From Panagrolaimus kolymaensis (lineage: Eukaryota; Nematoda; Chromadorea; Rhabditida; Panagrolaimidae), in NCBI GenBank assembly GCA_028622995.1, contig JAJQJQ010000036.1:744001-808000 (forward strand): 64,000 nt of DNA, in the 5' to 3' direction. Shown in pieces: positions 37,633 through 50,340 of this stretch. The number at the start of each line of letters is the position of its first letter. The first letter of the stretch is position 1. The translations under genes were made by a program, and so were the position numbers. The notes under the pieces are model-generated. The model was not told the DNA's origin, searched no databases, and saw only the letters and a list, made by a program, of their open reading frames with translations.

Positions 37633-40600
37633 AATTATCAAAAAATGGTATTCGAAACTAAAACTTGCGGCCGTAAGAATTTTTTTATTATCTCTTTCGA
37701 TGCATTACTAAATACAATAGACTTAATTCATATTCGATTTTTGCGCCAAAAAATATCTCTAGTTTCCGTGAAGATTTAATTTCATGTTAAGGTTTAAAAA
37801 ATGATAAAAATAACGTTTTTCCATTTTCTTCCACCTTACCGCATTCTCGAAAATTTACTTGATTACATCACAAAAATCACAAATATAAATTTTTATAATT
37901 AGTTTATTAAATAAAAATGATTTAAAAAAAGCTTAGAGCGTCAATGATTTTTCTAGCGATTCAACAACATTTATGGTAGACGATTCTTTTAAAGGCGGAC
38001 CAAAACGGAAGCAAAGAACACTTTCAACATTGGATATCAAAAGGCATCTATCATAAGAGGATCAAAGAGCACGAAAGAGAAAAAAATAGAGATAACAAAA
38101 ATATCCATTATCACGGTTTTTTTTTACAAAAATAAATTTTTCTCGGGAAAATATTGTTAAATAAAAAAATCACATGAAATAAAGAAAGAAACACAGAAAT
38201 AAAGCAATGGAGCAAGCTTTCGTAAAAATTACGCAATAAAATGTAACAAAAAAACATGTATGATTAATATCAAGCAGCCATTTCCAGAAGAAAAAAAGGA
38301 AGAATGAAAAAGTTTTGAAATTAAAAAAGATACCTTTTTTCCAGAAAAAAAAGGTCAAAAGTTTTGACGTTCTCCACAATTTTCATATTTCCGGTCAAAG
38401 TTAAAAAAAGTTCAGCTCGGCTTTATAAATATTTTTTTAACGAGGAAAAGTTTTATAAAAAAATGGACGGGGCTGTTAATTTAAAAAATGGAATATTTGA
38501 TAAAAAAAAAGGTTGTAAAGTTTTAAAAAAAATTTCCATTTCATTGGTCAAATAAGGTTTGTTTGAAAAAAATAGAAATTTGGCGAATAAAGTTTTTTTA
38601 TTATTTGTATCTTACAAGAAAGATAAATTATTGCATCCAATTAGTTTTTAAAAAAAAGTTAAAATAATTTACAGCAAGGACAAGTTTGCGGAAAAAATGA
38701 TAATAATTTTAAAATAGACAGAATAATTAGATGTACCTTGATGCAATAATTATAGTTTAAATATTTTTCCATTTTCCAAAATATAAGTTCGTTAAACTAT
38801 GAATGTGTGTCTTAGTTTAAATCATAAATCAAGTATCGTTAAAAAATAAAAAAAAACTTCCAAAATCCAATTTTGAAAAAAGTGAAGAAAGTTTATAAAA
38901 AATTTATTACAATTTTTAAATGAAAGTAATTAAATAAAAAATAAATAAATAATTATTGCCTTTGTTTTCGAATTTTTTATTATTTTTTGATTTTTTTAAG
39001 TTTACATAATATTAGGCAAATTGAGTGTGTGGTGTGATCAGAAAAGTGTTACGTCGTAAAATGATAGAAATAATGATGATGACCTTTGAAAAATTTTACG
39101 TTTTTTTGCAACAACAAAAAAAGAAAATAAGAAATTTTTCAAAATGAAAAATATTTTATATGCTTTGAAATTTAAAAATTTAATTTAAATTTAGAGCTGC
39201 TTCGTTGTTGTAACTCGTCAATTTTATGGAAAAACAAAGCTTTACGACACCACCAACGCAAACGCAAAAATCCACTAATTTATTCTAGAAAAGTATCTTA
39301 TTTTAAAGAAATCTTCTAAACACTTGAAAATATTTTTTTCTTAAACCCACTTCAACAACAAAAAAAAACAAAAACGTAGCTCTAAACTCAATGTTTTTTT
39401 TCTTTGTTACGGTAGTAGCTTATTAAAAAAAAGAATATCAAGAACCACGAAGAAACTCATTTAAAAAAGGCATGGAAATAAAGAAGAAGAAAAAAGTTTA
39501 ACAAAGTTACTTTAAACTATTTAGAAAAGAAAGATAAAAAAAAATGTTCATGCTTGTTAATAAAAAAAATTGAGTAAAACACAAGAAAAAAGGAAGGAAG
39601 GAAACGAAAAGGAAAAACTCATTTGTAGCAAGAAAAAAAAATGGATAGAAACTTGTTATTTTTTTACTTTATTTTTTTTGCATGACTAACTTTAAAAAAA
39701 ATAAGGATGAGCTTAATAACAAAGAAGGAAGGATGGAAGAATGGAAGGGAGAGAGTAAAGTTAGTTATTAAGGAGCGTCCAAGAAAAGTAAAAAAAGAAT
39801 GGAAAAAAGTTGGTTTCACGAAGGAAGAAAAAAACGAAGAGAAAAAAGTAATGAATGAATAATGAATGTTACAAACAACAAAAAGATAAGGCGATTTAAG
39901 GAATAAACTAAAAAAAAAAACACTTGAAAATGAAGCTCTTCTTTTGTGGACCTCTCCGCAGCAGTTTATTTAGCGGAGGTGGTTTTTGAATTTTGCCAAA
40001 ATATGTAAAGCCAAAAAGAAAAGACTCAACCAACAAAGAAACAAGGGTTTGAATATTTATAAATTCGGAAATAAAAAATGACAATAAAAAAATAATTTTC
40101 AATAATGCGATTTAGAAGAAATAAAGAGATTTTTTAGTTTACCTTTTTGCTGGTTAGTCAGATTAATTTTATTTATAAACGCGGAATCGCAAAACGATGG
40201 TGGTACTCTTTTGTAAGCTAAGGGGCGGTTTTATTATTGTAATTTTATTCCGGTAATTATTTTTCAAAAGTTTTGCAACATTAAATGTACATAATTTTTA
40301 TTCACAAAAAATCTGTGCCACTCCATGTCTGCTTTTGGATAATTATAAGTTCATAAACTTTAATCTTTTTTTTTATAAATACCAATTAAAAGACGCCAGA
40401 AATAGGTACTTTTTAAATAGCAATGTTGCAATTATTAACCAACTTCAATTGCAAAAAAAAAAAAAGAAAGCCCAAATTATTTATATATAAAAATAGTTTT
40501 GAAAACCCAGAAAAAAAAGTGTACAGTAATTATTGTTTTTCTACGTTGCTTTTAACACACAAAAAAAATAAATAATACCCAAACCAAAACAGTGTAATGT

Positions 40601-41600
40601 TTTTTTAAAAAAAAGATAAGTAAAACATAGACTAGATTGTTTTAAAAAAAACTCCCTAACAAAACAGTTTAGTATTTTTTTTTATCAAATTCAAGAAAAA
40701 TAAATGAGATAGATCGAGAAAAATAAAACATGTTTTTTCTTTTTTTCTCGTATCCATTTCAGTTTTTTTTTGCTTTCAAAAAAAAAAATAACAGAAACAG
40801 AAATGTTTTTTTTCTTCATTGATCGTTAGTTTTTTTTAATCTCAAAAGCTTTATTAAAAGTGTAAAACAAAAAAGTGATTGAAAAAAAAAACAGGTCTTT
40901 CTTGTTTGACAATGTCAGCAAAAAAAATAGTAATCTGACGACATTCAAGCAGACAGCCGCCATAACCGGAAAAACAAAAAAATGCTGTAATTGTAAAAGA
41001 AAAATGTCGCAAATCTCTGTATATTATATCGACAGCTACCTTTAAAAATCATAATAAAATCGTCACAGTTGCAAAAATGATTACGGAATTAGTTTTTAAA
41101 AAAAACTTGCTGGGAATATCCTGAAACATGTCTAAATCAAAATAAATTCAAGATTAAAGTTCATTCATTCGCTTTAGAATAAAAAAAAAGCTTTTTCCAA
41201 AAACTCGATTACGACAGTATATGACATTCGTCTTTTTCAGTTTTTATCTCGCCGAAGTCACAACAACAACAATAATGCTTAGACGATCATAAAGGTATCC
41301 GGGTTTAAAAAAAAATGAAAGACAAAAGATAAAAGTTTTTTTTATTAGCTTTTTATAATAAATTGATCGATCATCTTTTAAAAATAAACATAAAACAAAA
41401 AAAATGAAAATCAATCCATGAAACAATTTCAAATATAAATTACAACAAAAAAAACCCAAAAACCGTATTAAAATTATTTGAAAGTTTGACTAATTTTTAG
41501 TTAAAAAACGGAAAGAGCGTTGTAAATTTTTTTATTTATAAAAAACGAAATCCAAAAATTAAAAATACATGTAAAAATATTAAATTAAAGTTTTGGAGTA
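37633..41600. other. gene-poor AT-rich region
   Basis: About 4 kb of A/T-rich sequence with only low-complexity frames. No RNA gene or repeat was recognised beyond homopolymer runs. Confidence 0.5.
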
Positions 41601-42625
41601 TTATTTATCGTATTCATCCATCAATTCCCATAATGCTTGCTTTGATTCTTCAGTCATTTCAGGATAATCAATATCAGGTGGATAATTATCAGTTAATCCA
41701 TCTTCAATTGTTTTATCAACAAAAGCTTTAAGCCTTTCTTTAAAATTGTTGGAAATAAAATTATTGAAACGAAGAGAAATGCTTATTTTGCATGGCTTCT
41801 AAAAATATATTTATGATACATAGAAAAAATAGCTGATTCAGTTTTGACTATCCCGCATGTATTTAATAACCATTATTGCAAAGGAACACAGTCGGGAGAT
41901 GAAAAGTTTTAGGGACTTCAACTTACTTTTAATTTATCAAAAAATGTTTCAAAATCAAACATTTCTGGAAGATAACTTAATGCAAAACGTTCTAAATTTT
42001 CAAAATGTCGAATATTTGGAAGCTTTTCAGCTGTTTTAGATGTCATTGGCCAAGGATCAATTATGGTGTTTGAACATGCAAATAATTTAAGTTTTGGAAG
42101 CATTTCAATTAATGTTTCAATCGGGACAGTTTTTCCATTTTCATCATCGCTTTTTACCACAGAATTATCTCTAATAGTTAAACTTTCAACTAAACCAGAT
42201 GAAATAAATAGTTTGAATTCGTTAAATGTAATAATTTGATCGGTTAAATACAAAACACGTATATCACATCGATAAATCTTTTGGGCGATTGATGAAGCAA
42301 CTGATTTTCCTGGTTGAAAACGTATTTCAAATTCATCATTAATCCAAATTTTTCCTCGAAAGTTTTGTATTTGAAACATAATTTCGAGGGAAGTATCTAT
42401 TCCATTCAGTTGTCTTACTCTCCAGCAATCAACTGGACCAATGGTAATTAAATAATTAAAAGTTATAATTTGAGCTTTCAAATAAAAATATTTGCATATT
42501 TTTATAAGTTTTTCATAAACTTTGATAGTGGAAGGATTTTTTGAAATATAGAAAATTATATTTTCTGGAATTGAAAAGTTTTGAATTTTTGGAGATGAAA
42601 GCAAAGGCAATGAAACACGTTGCAT
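41601..42625 (-). CDS. F-box-like expanded-family protein, copy A
   Basis: Exons 42625-41927 and 41798-41601 join in phase 0 to 298 residues. The N-terminus carries the family motif (IQNFSIPENIIFYISKNPST, then KVYEKLIKICKYFY), which looks like a diverged F-box helix pair. A central region contains KIWINDEFEIRF, KIYRCDIRVLYLTDQ and ITFNEFKLFISSG blocks shared by copies C-F, then a TSKTAEKLPNIRHFENLERF block. The last exon (FNNFISNNFKERLKAFVDKT, then a YPEM block) closes the protein. It has the two-exon layout shared with copies D and F, without the internal intron of B, C and E. If a true F-box, it would act as a substrate adaptor of SCF ubiquitin ligases; that is inference only. Confidence 0.8.
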
Positions 42626-43234
42626 GAATAGTTTTGAAGAAATGTCTGAAATATTATATTACAATTATTTTCCTGGAAACGGAATCTATGTAAAAAAAGT
42701 GGAGGGGAAAAACCCAACTAGACCATTTATTCTAAACAATCAAAAAGTTTTCCGACAAAGTTTTACAGAATTAGTCCAATTTTTTGAATGTAATTTAAAC
42801 TAACTTACAATCTAATTTTGTGGAAATGTGGTGATATGCAGCATACAAAAATTGCTATGGTGTAACAAGAATTTAATTTTAGACGCTAATCCTCCTGAGC
42901 TGCTTTTTTAAACATTTAAAAAAAACTATGACTAATGCAAAACTTAAAGCCGCTTACTCCCGCATATCGATTGCTCACTGAGATAAAACAAGTCGCCGCA
43001 GCTGTCATTGCAAAGGATTTTTTTGTCCATCATAAAAAGGAATTCTATGTATTTAAAAAAATATTAGTTGGAAAAGTGTGTTTTATCGAAATGCATCGTT
43101 ACGGGTGTTAGTCAGATCATTTTATTGACATTTTAAAATTGAAACAACGAATAAATGTGTCAAGAATTATAATATAGTGATTAATTTTTTGGGTTTAAAA
43201 TGTAATACATATGAAACTTAGAAATCAGTTTCAG
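42626..43234. other. intergenic spacer
   Basis: Upstream of copy A and downstream of the lipid-transfer/trypsin gene. No coding or RNA signal was seen. Confidence 0.5.
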
Positions 43235-46200
43235 TTATATACCAATTTTCTCTTTTATCCATTCTCGAATTTCCCAATAAGTAATGTTAACAAAAACGCT
43301 AGGATAATCCATTGCGTTGCAGTTATCATTTCCAAATGAAACTAGCCCCTAAAAAGTTTTAATTATTTTTTTTAAGTAGATGAGAATATCTTACAAAAAG
43401 CTGAAATTCAACGCCATTATGATGAACTAATGGTCCGCCGGAATCGGCATCGCATACATTAATTGTATGCCCACCAGTAACCCAACCAGCGCAAAGCATT
43501 GAATCACGCAAATTTTTTACTACTTTTTTACAATCACTAAAAGGAAGAATGGGTAATTCGTGTTTGAGAAGATTTTTAGGATAGTTGTAGTTTGGCTTTA
43601 TACCACTACTTGCTCCCCATCCTAATACAGTTGCTTCTGTACGAACATCGAGTGGCCTTGTAGGTACATTTATTAACCCAGCAGGATATTTAGGATGGTT
43701 TAAATTCACTTCGGTATCAAGCCTGAAATTGTTGAAGTAAATATCGTTCATTCATAATGGTTTTTTTGATTTTTATTATTTTATGAAACTAAAAATGAAT
43801 TTGTGGAAAGCCAGCCTATTCCTCCAATCCATTAATTTGTGGTAATTTGAAAAGGATGTTCAACAAAAATAAATAAATTTTTTTATAAATGACTAGTATG
43901 GAAGAGTTTATCGCGAAAGAAAAAAAATTAAGTAATCGTTTAACAAAGTTCATTGTTTTTTTTTTATAAAATGAAATTTCCTAACTTTATTTATATGTGG
44001 CAAAACATTTTATCGTCTTGCCTACAGTTAACAACGTATTTGAATAATATCTGTGGCACCCTTTTCATGCAACTGAAAGATTTTTTTTAAGAGTATCTTT
44101 TGCGATTTCTACAATAAAAATCTCATGTCAAAAAATTCTCCTTCTGGTATTTTGGTTGTACTTGGGAATATTTTCCAAAACCGAGACTAATTTTAAATTT
44201 TTTAATTGACATTATCTCACCACAATAAAATTATCTTCTTTTATAATAAACAAAACTTACAAAATATAACCTATATCATATCCATTATAGGCGACCTTAT
44301 CATATTTTGGATGAACTTTTATGTCTGCGGCTTGATATCTAACTCCATCTTTAACTTTATAACCACCCACTAAGACGGAAACATCATTTTTATCAAGGCT
44401 GAAAATTTTGTGTATTTTTTTTTATCAAAAATAAAAAATTAAAATTACCCTTTCAAACAATGGGCGGCACATAGTATGAATTTAGTTGTTACTAATGCGC
44501 CGCCACAGATATGATTTTCTTTAAGTTGTACATTGACGGTAAAAATATAAATTTTTTCGTGGGCATTATGCCCTCCGAAAATTCCAAGCTGAAAAAATAA
44601 GCCATTAACATTAATAAGTTGAAACAAAATTAAACCAAACCCTATTAATAAAATCGTGTGTTTCAACTTCAAGAAGTAAATTTTCTGGGGTAAAAAAAGT
44701 ATTATTTCCATTGATAGAAGAAGATCCATTTAAACCAATTTCAAATTTTTGCATTAAACGATTTGACTTCATTTGAAACCAATTATTACCAGTAAGATAT
44801 CCGTTATCAAAAACTCCATCACTAAGGCTAGTTGAATCAGAATCGAATTGAGAAAAAATTTGAGTAGGCAAACCAAAGGAGGAAGAATTAAAAACTTTTT
44901 CATCAGTAACATATTTTTTTCCTTCCATGAATAAAGTTTTTTCATCCATTTCTTTTTCGTTTGCTTCTGTCCAAATTTCAGTAAAAGTTGAAGGTCGGCT
45001 TTGTAAAAGAAGTAATTCTACGTCTTCATTTGGAATTTCAATGGTGATATTTGGAAGGCAAGATGTGGAATCAGGTTTAGTTTGTAATTTTAAAGGAAAA
45101 TATGTTTGCGCGGAATAATAAGTTTTAGTTCCAATATTAATAAACGGCGAGAATATTTTCATTTCCAATCCGGCAGCGATAATTGTTTTAATTTGTCCAT
45201 GGAAAGAAATTGCAGCTTCACTCAAATGGGTTGTGACATTTCCATTCAAAACAGAAAACATAGGAGCACTTAATGAAGTATGAAGTGGTAATCCGAATAC
45301 CGTTGGAATGTTAATCTGTTGGTCATATAAATAAGATATCCAGTTAAATTTGATATTTTTTTGCATTTTTAATAAATTATCGCCGGTAAAAAATTGAGAA
45401 ATTTCAGAGAATGATTGTTCATCAATAACATAATAATATGAATCAATTCCTTGATCACGAAAATAAAACAAAATCATTGGCTTGCCATTATTTGAAACAT
45501 CTGATGCAGCATTTTGTTTTAATAAACTTTTGATAAATTTACAGAAATTCGTAGGATCACTCTTGCTTATTAATTTTTCAATATTTTGGAATAAAAAACC
45601 AAATTGAATAAAGCTTGGAATATAATGGTTGTTTAAAAAAATATTGAATGATGCAATTATTTCTTTGGGAAGGAAAGAATTGTGGTTGGAAATATTTGTT
45701 AAACCAAAATTAAATGGTAAATTCGTGAAGAAGTTGTTTGACATTCCAGTAGCGTTAAAACCAAAATCGTTTAATAAATTGCGAAATAGTTTTGTTCTGT
45801 AAAATATTTTAATGTTATTTTAATCAGTGATTGATAAAAGGAAATAGCAAAAAAAGCAGAAAAATCAAAAAATTACTATATCCAAGTACCTTTTTATCTC
45901 TTATTTACTTTATTAAAGAGTGATGATAGTGATTCTTTAGCTCCGAAATATAGAGATTTATTAATTTTGAATGCCCATAAAAATAGTTGCATTTTTTGTA
46001 TTTTTTTAAATGCAAAGCTTTTTATTAAGAGTATTTTTACCACTTACGTTTCTTTATTATATTTATTATTCATGATTTTTTGATGAATCATATGACAAAA
46101 AGAAGATTTAACGACGTCGCTGGGTTCATTGAGAATATCACCAATAATCATAAAGACAAGAGCTTTATCTGGATGAGTGTCTAAAAGTTGATTCATTGCA

Positions 46201-48113
46201 TGAACACGGATTTCAGGAGATTCATTTCGGTTTTGAAAGATGGGAAGAAGTATGTGTTGAATTTTGTTTGGCATTTCCATTTCCATATGGCGAAGTGCTT
46301 CAATGGCAATAATCCGAAAAATGATTTCAGTTTTATCATTATAAATGACATCACGAAGAAATGGAATAAATTTTTTGAGTGCGATATTTCCAATTGTTTT
46401 TAGTGCAAGAATTTTTTCTTCATGATTTGAAGATTTATTATAGAAGTTGATCATTCCTTCAACAACATCTTTTTTGAAAAAGTAGCCACAATCTCCAACT
46501 GAAGTATATTTATCTGCTTTTCGAAAAGACGCTTCTTGTTTGCATAAAGAGTTAACTAAAGCTCCATAACTTAACATACAGACACGTTTCAAATTTGTTG
46601 TCTCTTGAATCCAATGGTGATAACAAAGTTGCTTCAAGTTAATAACTACTTCATATGAAATGAATTGGAGATTTATTAGTTTTGAAAGAATTAAAGATGA
46701 TTTGATTTCATTAATATTTTCGTTTTTTATCATTTCGAATATTTTGTCTATCGTATTGTTGGTACCAGACATTAATAATATGTCCGCGAATATTTCCAAT
46801 TTTACTTCTTTGTTATCATGTTCATCCAAAATGCTTTGGAAAATATGGTTGATATCATTTTTGCTTGAATGACGAAGTAGCGAAACAAGCTCATTTATAA
46901 TTGATGTTGTTCTGTCGTTTAACGTCTCAGCTTTATGAAGTTTGTTTAGGCATTTAATAATAATGAAAGAACTTTTTGAAATTTTTATTTGAGGATTTTC
47001 GATAAATAATGATTCATCTCCATCAGCAATAAAATCTTCGTAAAGCTTATTAAGGTTATTGCTGAAAATAATTGAATCAGCTTCTTTGAAATCATATTCA
47101 GGTGTGGACGTTTCTTTGGGTTTCATACTCTAAAATTTTTATATTTGAAGTTGAAATCAGGTTTATAACACTTACTTTAAATGCTAAGTTCGAAAATGCA
47201 TAAGTTATTAAAGAAGCATGTTGTGTATCGACAATATCGTAGTTGTAAGTACTAAAAATTTTAGCATTTTTAATAAGATAATGCTTGTCATTTCCATTTA
47301 GATCAAATTCATAAACCGAAGACATCGTTAATGCAGGAGAATTGTAAAGATAGGATTCAGCAAGTTTTTTTTCACCATTTTTCCAATGTTTTCTCTCGAG
47401 TTGTGAAAATCGGAAATAATTATATCTTAATTCTGGCCGATGATTGCATCTTGAAAAATCAATGGTTTTCATAAGGTTATATGAACTAAGATTATTGCTA
47501 AAAATTTGATTCTTCCAACCAGAATAAAGCGTTTCACATAATCCTTCCACAGATGTCTCATTTATTCGAAATGCAAAGCTTTCATCAACAAAATTTTCAG
47601 TATTGATTACAGAAGGATGTTGAACTTGTAAAATATTCGCTATACCACGCTTGATATTTTCAGAAAATTCCGTGTCATTGTTTTGGAATTTAACTCCAAA
47701 AACTTTTCCATTGTTATACCGAATTTGAAATGGAAGAGAAAGCTTGGAAAAATATTCATCTTTTATTACAATATTTTCGAATAAGCTGAAATTTGCCATT
47801 TTTTGAGGAGAATCGAAATAATCATTCCAGCGTCCCACTTTTACATTTTGAAGGTGGATAATAACATTAGTATCAGTAATAAAGGAAAGCTGGAAAAAAA
47901 AAGTTTTTTTGATATTAACTTAATTTATACAAATTTTACCTTAACGACGGCTTGAAATCTTATAACCGCATAATTTTTGCCATCCGACAATGTTGAAGAA
48001 ATTTGCCCATCGTAATCATATGAATATTCATGTTCATCAACGTATTCAAAATATTCTGTACTAAATGCGAATAATGTCAAATGACATAGCAGCAGCAAGC
48101 TGCGAATTAACAT
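43235..48113 (-). CDS. vitellogenin-N lipid-transfer protein continuing into a trypsin-like serine protease domain
   Basis: Eight exons on the minus strand (48113-47940, 47889-47176, 47129-46048, 45796-44641, 44588-44449, 44398-44261, 43722-43395, 43348-43235) join in phase to about 1281 residues. A signal peptide (MLIRSLLLLCHLTLFAFS) leads the large lipid-transfer module. This has the N-sheet with NIKRGI and ETSVEGLCETLY, then a helical region with LEIFADILLMSGT, then a DUF1943-like lipid pocket with IPTVFGLPLHTSLSAP. There is no VWD domain. A short intron (44640-44589) then leads in frame to residues 1043-1281: IFGGHNA, CGGALV, CAAHC (His1085), YDIGYI (Asp1130), CDADSGGPLV (Ser1229). The triad is complete. 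The S1-floor position normally Asp189 is Asn, and Gly193 is Ala. Two adjacent genes remain an alternative, so the fusion needs cDNA. Confidence 0.72.
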
Positions 48114-49800
48114 GACCACTTTGAACTTCTCCCAAACAAAAAAGTTTTCTCTAAAAAATGAGCAACTATTCAAAGTTCAGAATATTATTTAAATCTCGAA
48201 TTTCACTTGTGGCACAATCTCTCAAATAATAGTCAGAATTAGTTTAAAAGAAAGTTAATAATAATACTTAGGGTATGGAAAAACTGGGACTGTTTTTAGA
48301 ATGATAAAAAAACATATAATTCGAATATTTAAAAAAAATATGTGGGTAGTAAACATATGAGAAGGATCAAATTACCACTAACACTAATCACACGAAAGCA
48401 AAAAAAAATATGGTAAGGGAAAATGTTTAACCATTTTAATTTTAAATTGGAAAAACAAATACAAAAATATCATGTTAAACGAAAAAATTGGTAAAACTAA
48501 TTTGTCAGAATTTATAACAGAAAAATAAGAAAATTGTTTTAAAGCAAAAAACTGCTTTTCTACCATTTTTTAATAAGCAATTAAAAAGCGTCCCAAGAAA
48601 TTAATTAACGCTCATTTAAATGATTTAAAAAGAAAAGCTAATGAAACGAAACATTCGCAATTAGAAAAAGATCAAATTTTATAACGTCAGCAATTCCTCG
48701 TTTCAACCATTGTATTGTAAAAGAAAAATGAAAATGATTCATAAGCCCTTTATATGAAACGCTTACATACATTAGTAATGTTTCATTCTCACGAGATCAG
48801 TGAAGTATGATTTTATTTATAAATGTGTTAAATAAATAATTAGAAAGTATTAATTAAAAAATTCTAATGTTGCTGAAAAAATATAATGGAGATGAAATGG
48901 CTTAAAATGCTAATAATCGATAGTAATACAACATTTAAAAAAACCATCAAAATTTGACTTCAAAAAGGAAAAAAAACTTTCTTTCAAAGAAAACTGTATC
49001 GATTCCAAAATTTTTGCATCGTCCTTTTTTTAACATTTACACCCATTTTCTCTTCGCTTCATCTGTCATTTTTTTTTCTTTTCCGGTTTACCTCAACACC
49101 AAATTCCTTTTTTATTCTTCTCATAATGAATACACTCACGCACCTTTTCAAACAACTCTTCGCAACATTATTTGTGTAGATGTTTTTTTATCACTCGATT
49201 TTTTTGCTTCGGCTTTGTTTTCCTTTTTTAACGAGAGCAAAGAATGAGTAATAATGAAAAAACACATTTGTCAAAAAAGCAAACAGAAAATTCAATTTAT
49301 CGATGACTAAAACTAATTATTTCCTTTTAAAACTTGAATTCAGCAATGAAAGAAAATTATCGCCAAAGTATAAAATTAACAACTCGAACATGGAATTTAA
49401 TTCCTCCTTTGATGAGCAAAAAAAGTAAAATCTAAGGATTGTAAATCAGTAGCGCATGACTATTGGGTTTATTTTCTAAACTTTAAAATTTCTCAATATA
49501 CAAATTTGTTTCAAAAATAGTTAAAAACGAAAGCGTGTATGTTTCAAAGAAATACAAATGGAACAGAAAATGTTAAATCGAAGAAGAAAAGATAAGGAAA
49601 CGAAAAAACTTTATTTATGTATCAGCAAAAACAACAAACAATGAAACATTGTTACAAAAAGAAGAGGAAATGAAAACAATAAAAAATGAGTATCAGAAGA
49701 AACAAGCAAAGTTTGAAACAAAACACAAAAAAAGTGAAACAAATTCAATAACAAAAGAGACAAATTATCAATCTTGGGTATAGTAGGCAATGACCAAAGT
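48114..49800. other. promoter region of the lipid-transfer gene and intergenic DNA
   Basis: AT-rich sequence. The plus-strand frame at 48954-49247 is Phe/Ser-rich without homology or splice support. The minus-strand frame at 49611-49838 is Leu/Phe-rich and probably 3' UTR of the Ser/Glu-repeat exon. No RNA gene was seen. Confidence 0.45.
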
Positions 49801-50025
49801 TTATGAGTTAGTTGCAGGCAAATTTGGATTATTGCCATAAAAGCCAGATTCAGCTGCAGAAGATTCTGTTTCGGATGATTGAGTTTCAGAAGATTCGGCT
49901 TCAGTAGATTCTCCTTCGGAAGATTCGGCTTCGGAAGATTCTATTGTAATAATTTCGTGCAATTTTTGACGAGCAGCAAATTTTGCGCCATATTTCTTTT
50001 CCAAATCATTCAAATCATCTTTCAA
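49801..50025 (-). CDS. Ser/Glu-repeat protein, 3' exon (upstream exons unresolved)
   Basis: An open frame on the minus strand ends in TAA at 49801. It encodes a charged lead (DLNDLEKKYGAKFAARQKLH) followed by tandem SSE/ESSEAE-type repeats (roughly six units of five residues) and a short tail. Codon use (GAA, TCT, CAA) matches real genes in the window. The frame has no ATG: the ORF opens at TTG and an in-frame TGA lies just upstream, so this must be a spliced exon or a broken gene. The GC-rich MITE starts only 24 nt upstream and could have disrupted the 5' part. A possible signal-peptide frame lies at about 50490-50380 (MPSSSLYFFFGCFLMINVF), but I could not connect it in phase. Confidence 0.4.
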   Translation of the reverse strand: MKDDLNDLEKKYGAKFAARQKLHEIITIESSEAESSEGESTEAESSETQSSETESSAAESGFYGNNPNLPATNS

Positions 50026-50037
50026 TGTTGATCAAGA

Positions 50038-50048
50038 TGGTTGCCAGC
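50038..50048. repeat. left copy of the MITE target-site duplication
   Basis: TGGTTGCCAGC is repeated directly at 50330-50340. The 10 bases GGTTGCCAGC (50039-50048 and 50331-50340) are identical and flank the element exactly. Confidence 0.85.
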
Positions 50049-50330
50049 AGTGTTCTTCCTCGCCCCCATTTTCGCACGCACGCCCTTGCCCCGCCCCGCC
50101 CCGCCCCGGGGCGCGGGGCGGGGCAGGGGCGACTTTTGAAAAATGTCGGTGTGCGGTGCGGTGCGGGGGCGACAATTTGAAATTCTAATACAAAAAAAAA
50201 TAAAAGGGCGCGCACGCCCTCGCCCCGCCCCGCACCGCCCCGGGGCGCGGGGCGGGGCAGGGGCGAAGTTTCGAAAATTCCAGGGGCGCGGTGCGGTGCA
50301 GGGGCGACTTTTTGGGAAAGGAAGAACACT
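50049..50330. mobile_element. GC-rich MITE with 11-bp terminal inverted repeats
   Basis: A 282-bp insert starts AGTGTTCTTCC and ends GGAAGAACACT, perfect 11-bp inverted repeats, and is flanked by a perfect 10-bp direct repeat. The interior is strikingly GC-rich in an AT-rich window. It is made of two related blocks, each a near-palindrome of CGCCCCGCCCCG and CGGGGCGGGGCA type around a CCCCGGGGCGCG centre (about 50080-50140 and 50205-50275). Each is followed by a GGTGCGGTGCRGGGGCGA segment, and an A-rich linker separates them. No coding capacity. A target duplication of 9-11 bp is typical of Mutator-like elements, so a MULE-derived MITE is the best guess. Its compositional bias is unusual. Confidence 0.9.
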
Positions 50331-50340
50331 GGTTGCCAGC

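Noticed and set aside
44445..44729. Minus-strand frame running through the 44640-44589 intron, giving the trypsin domain its own hydrophobic leader
   Set aside because: It overlaps the lipid-transfer coding frame out of phase, and the leader residues are a by-product of T-rich codons. It remains the main alternative to the fusion model, so it is named here.
48954..49247. 97-codon plus-strand frame
   Set aside because: Phe/Ser-rich, no recognisable motif, and no upstream promoter or acceptor that decides a start.
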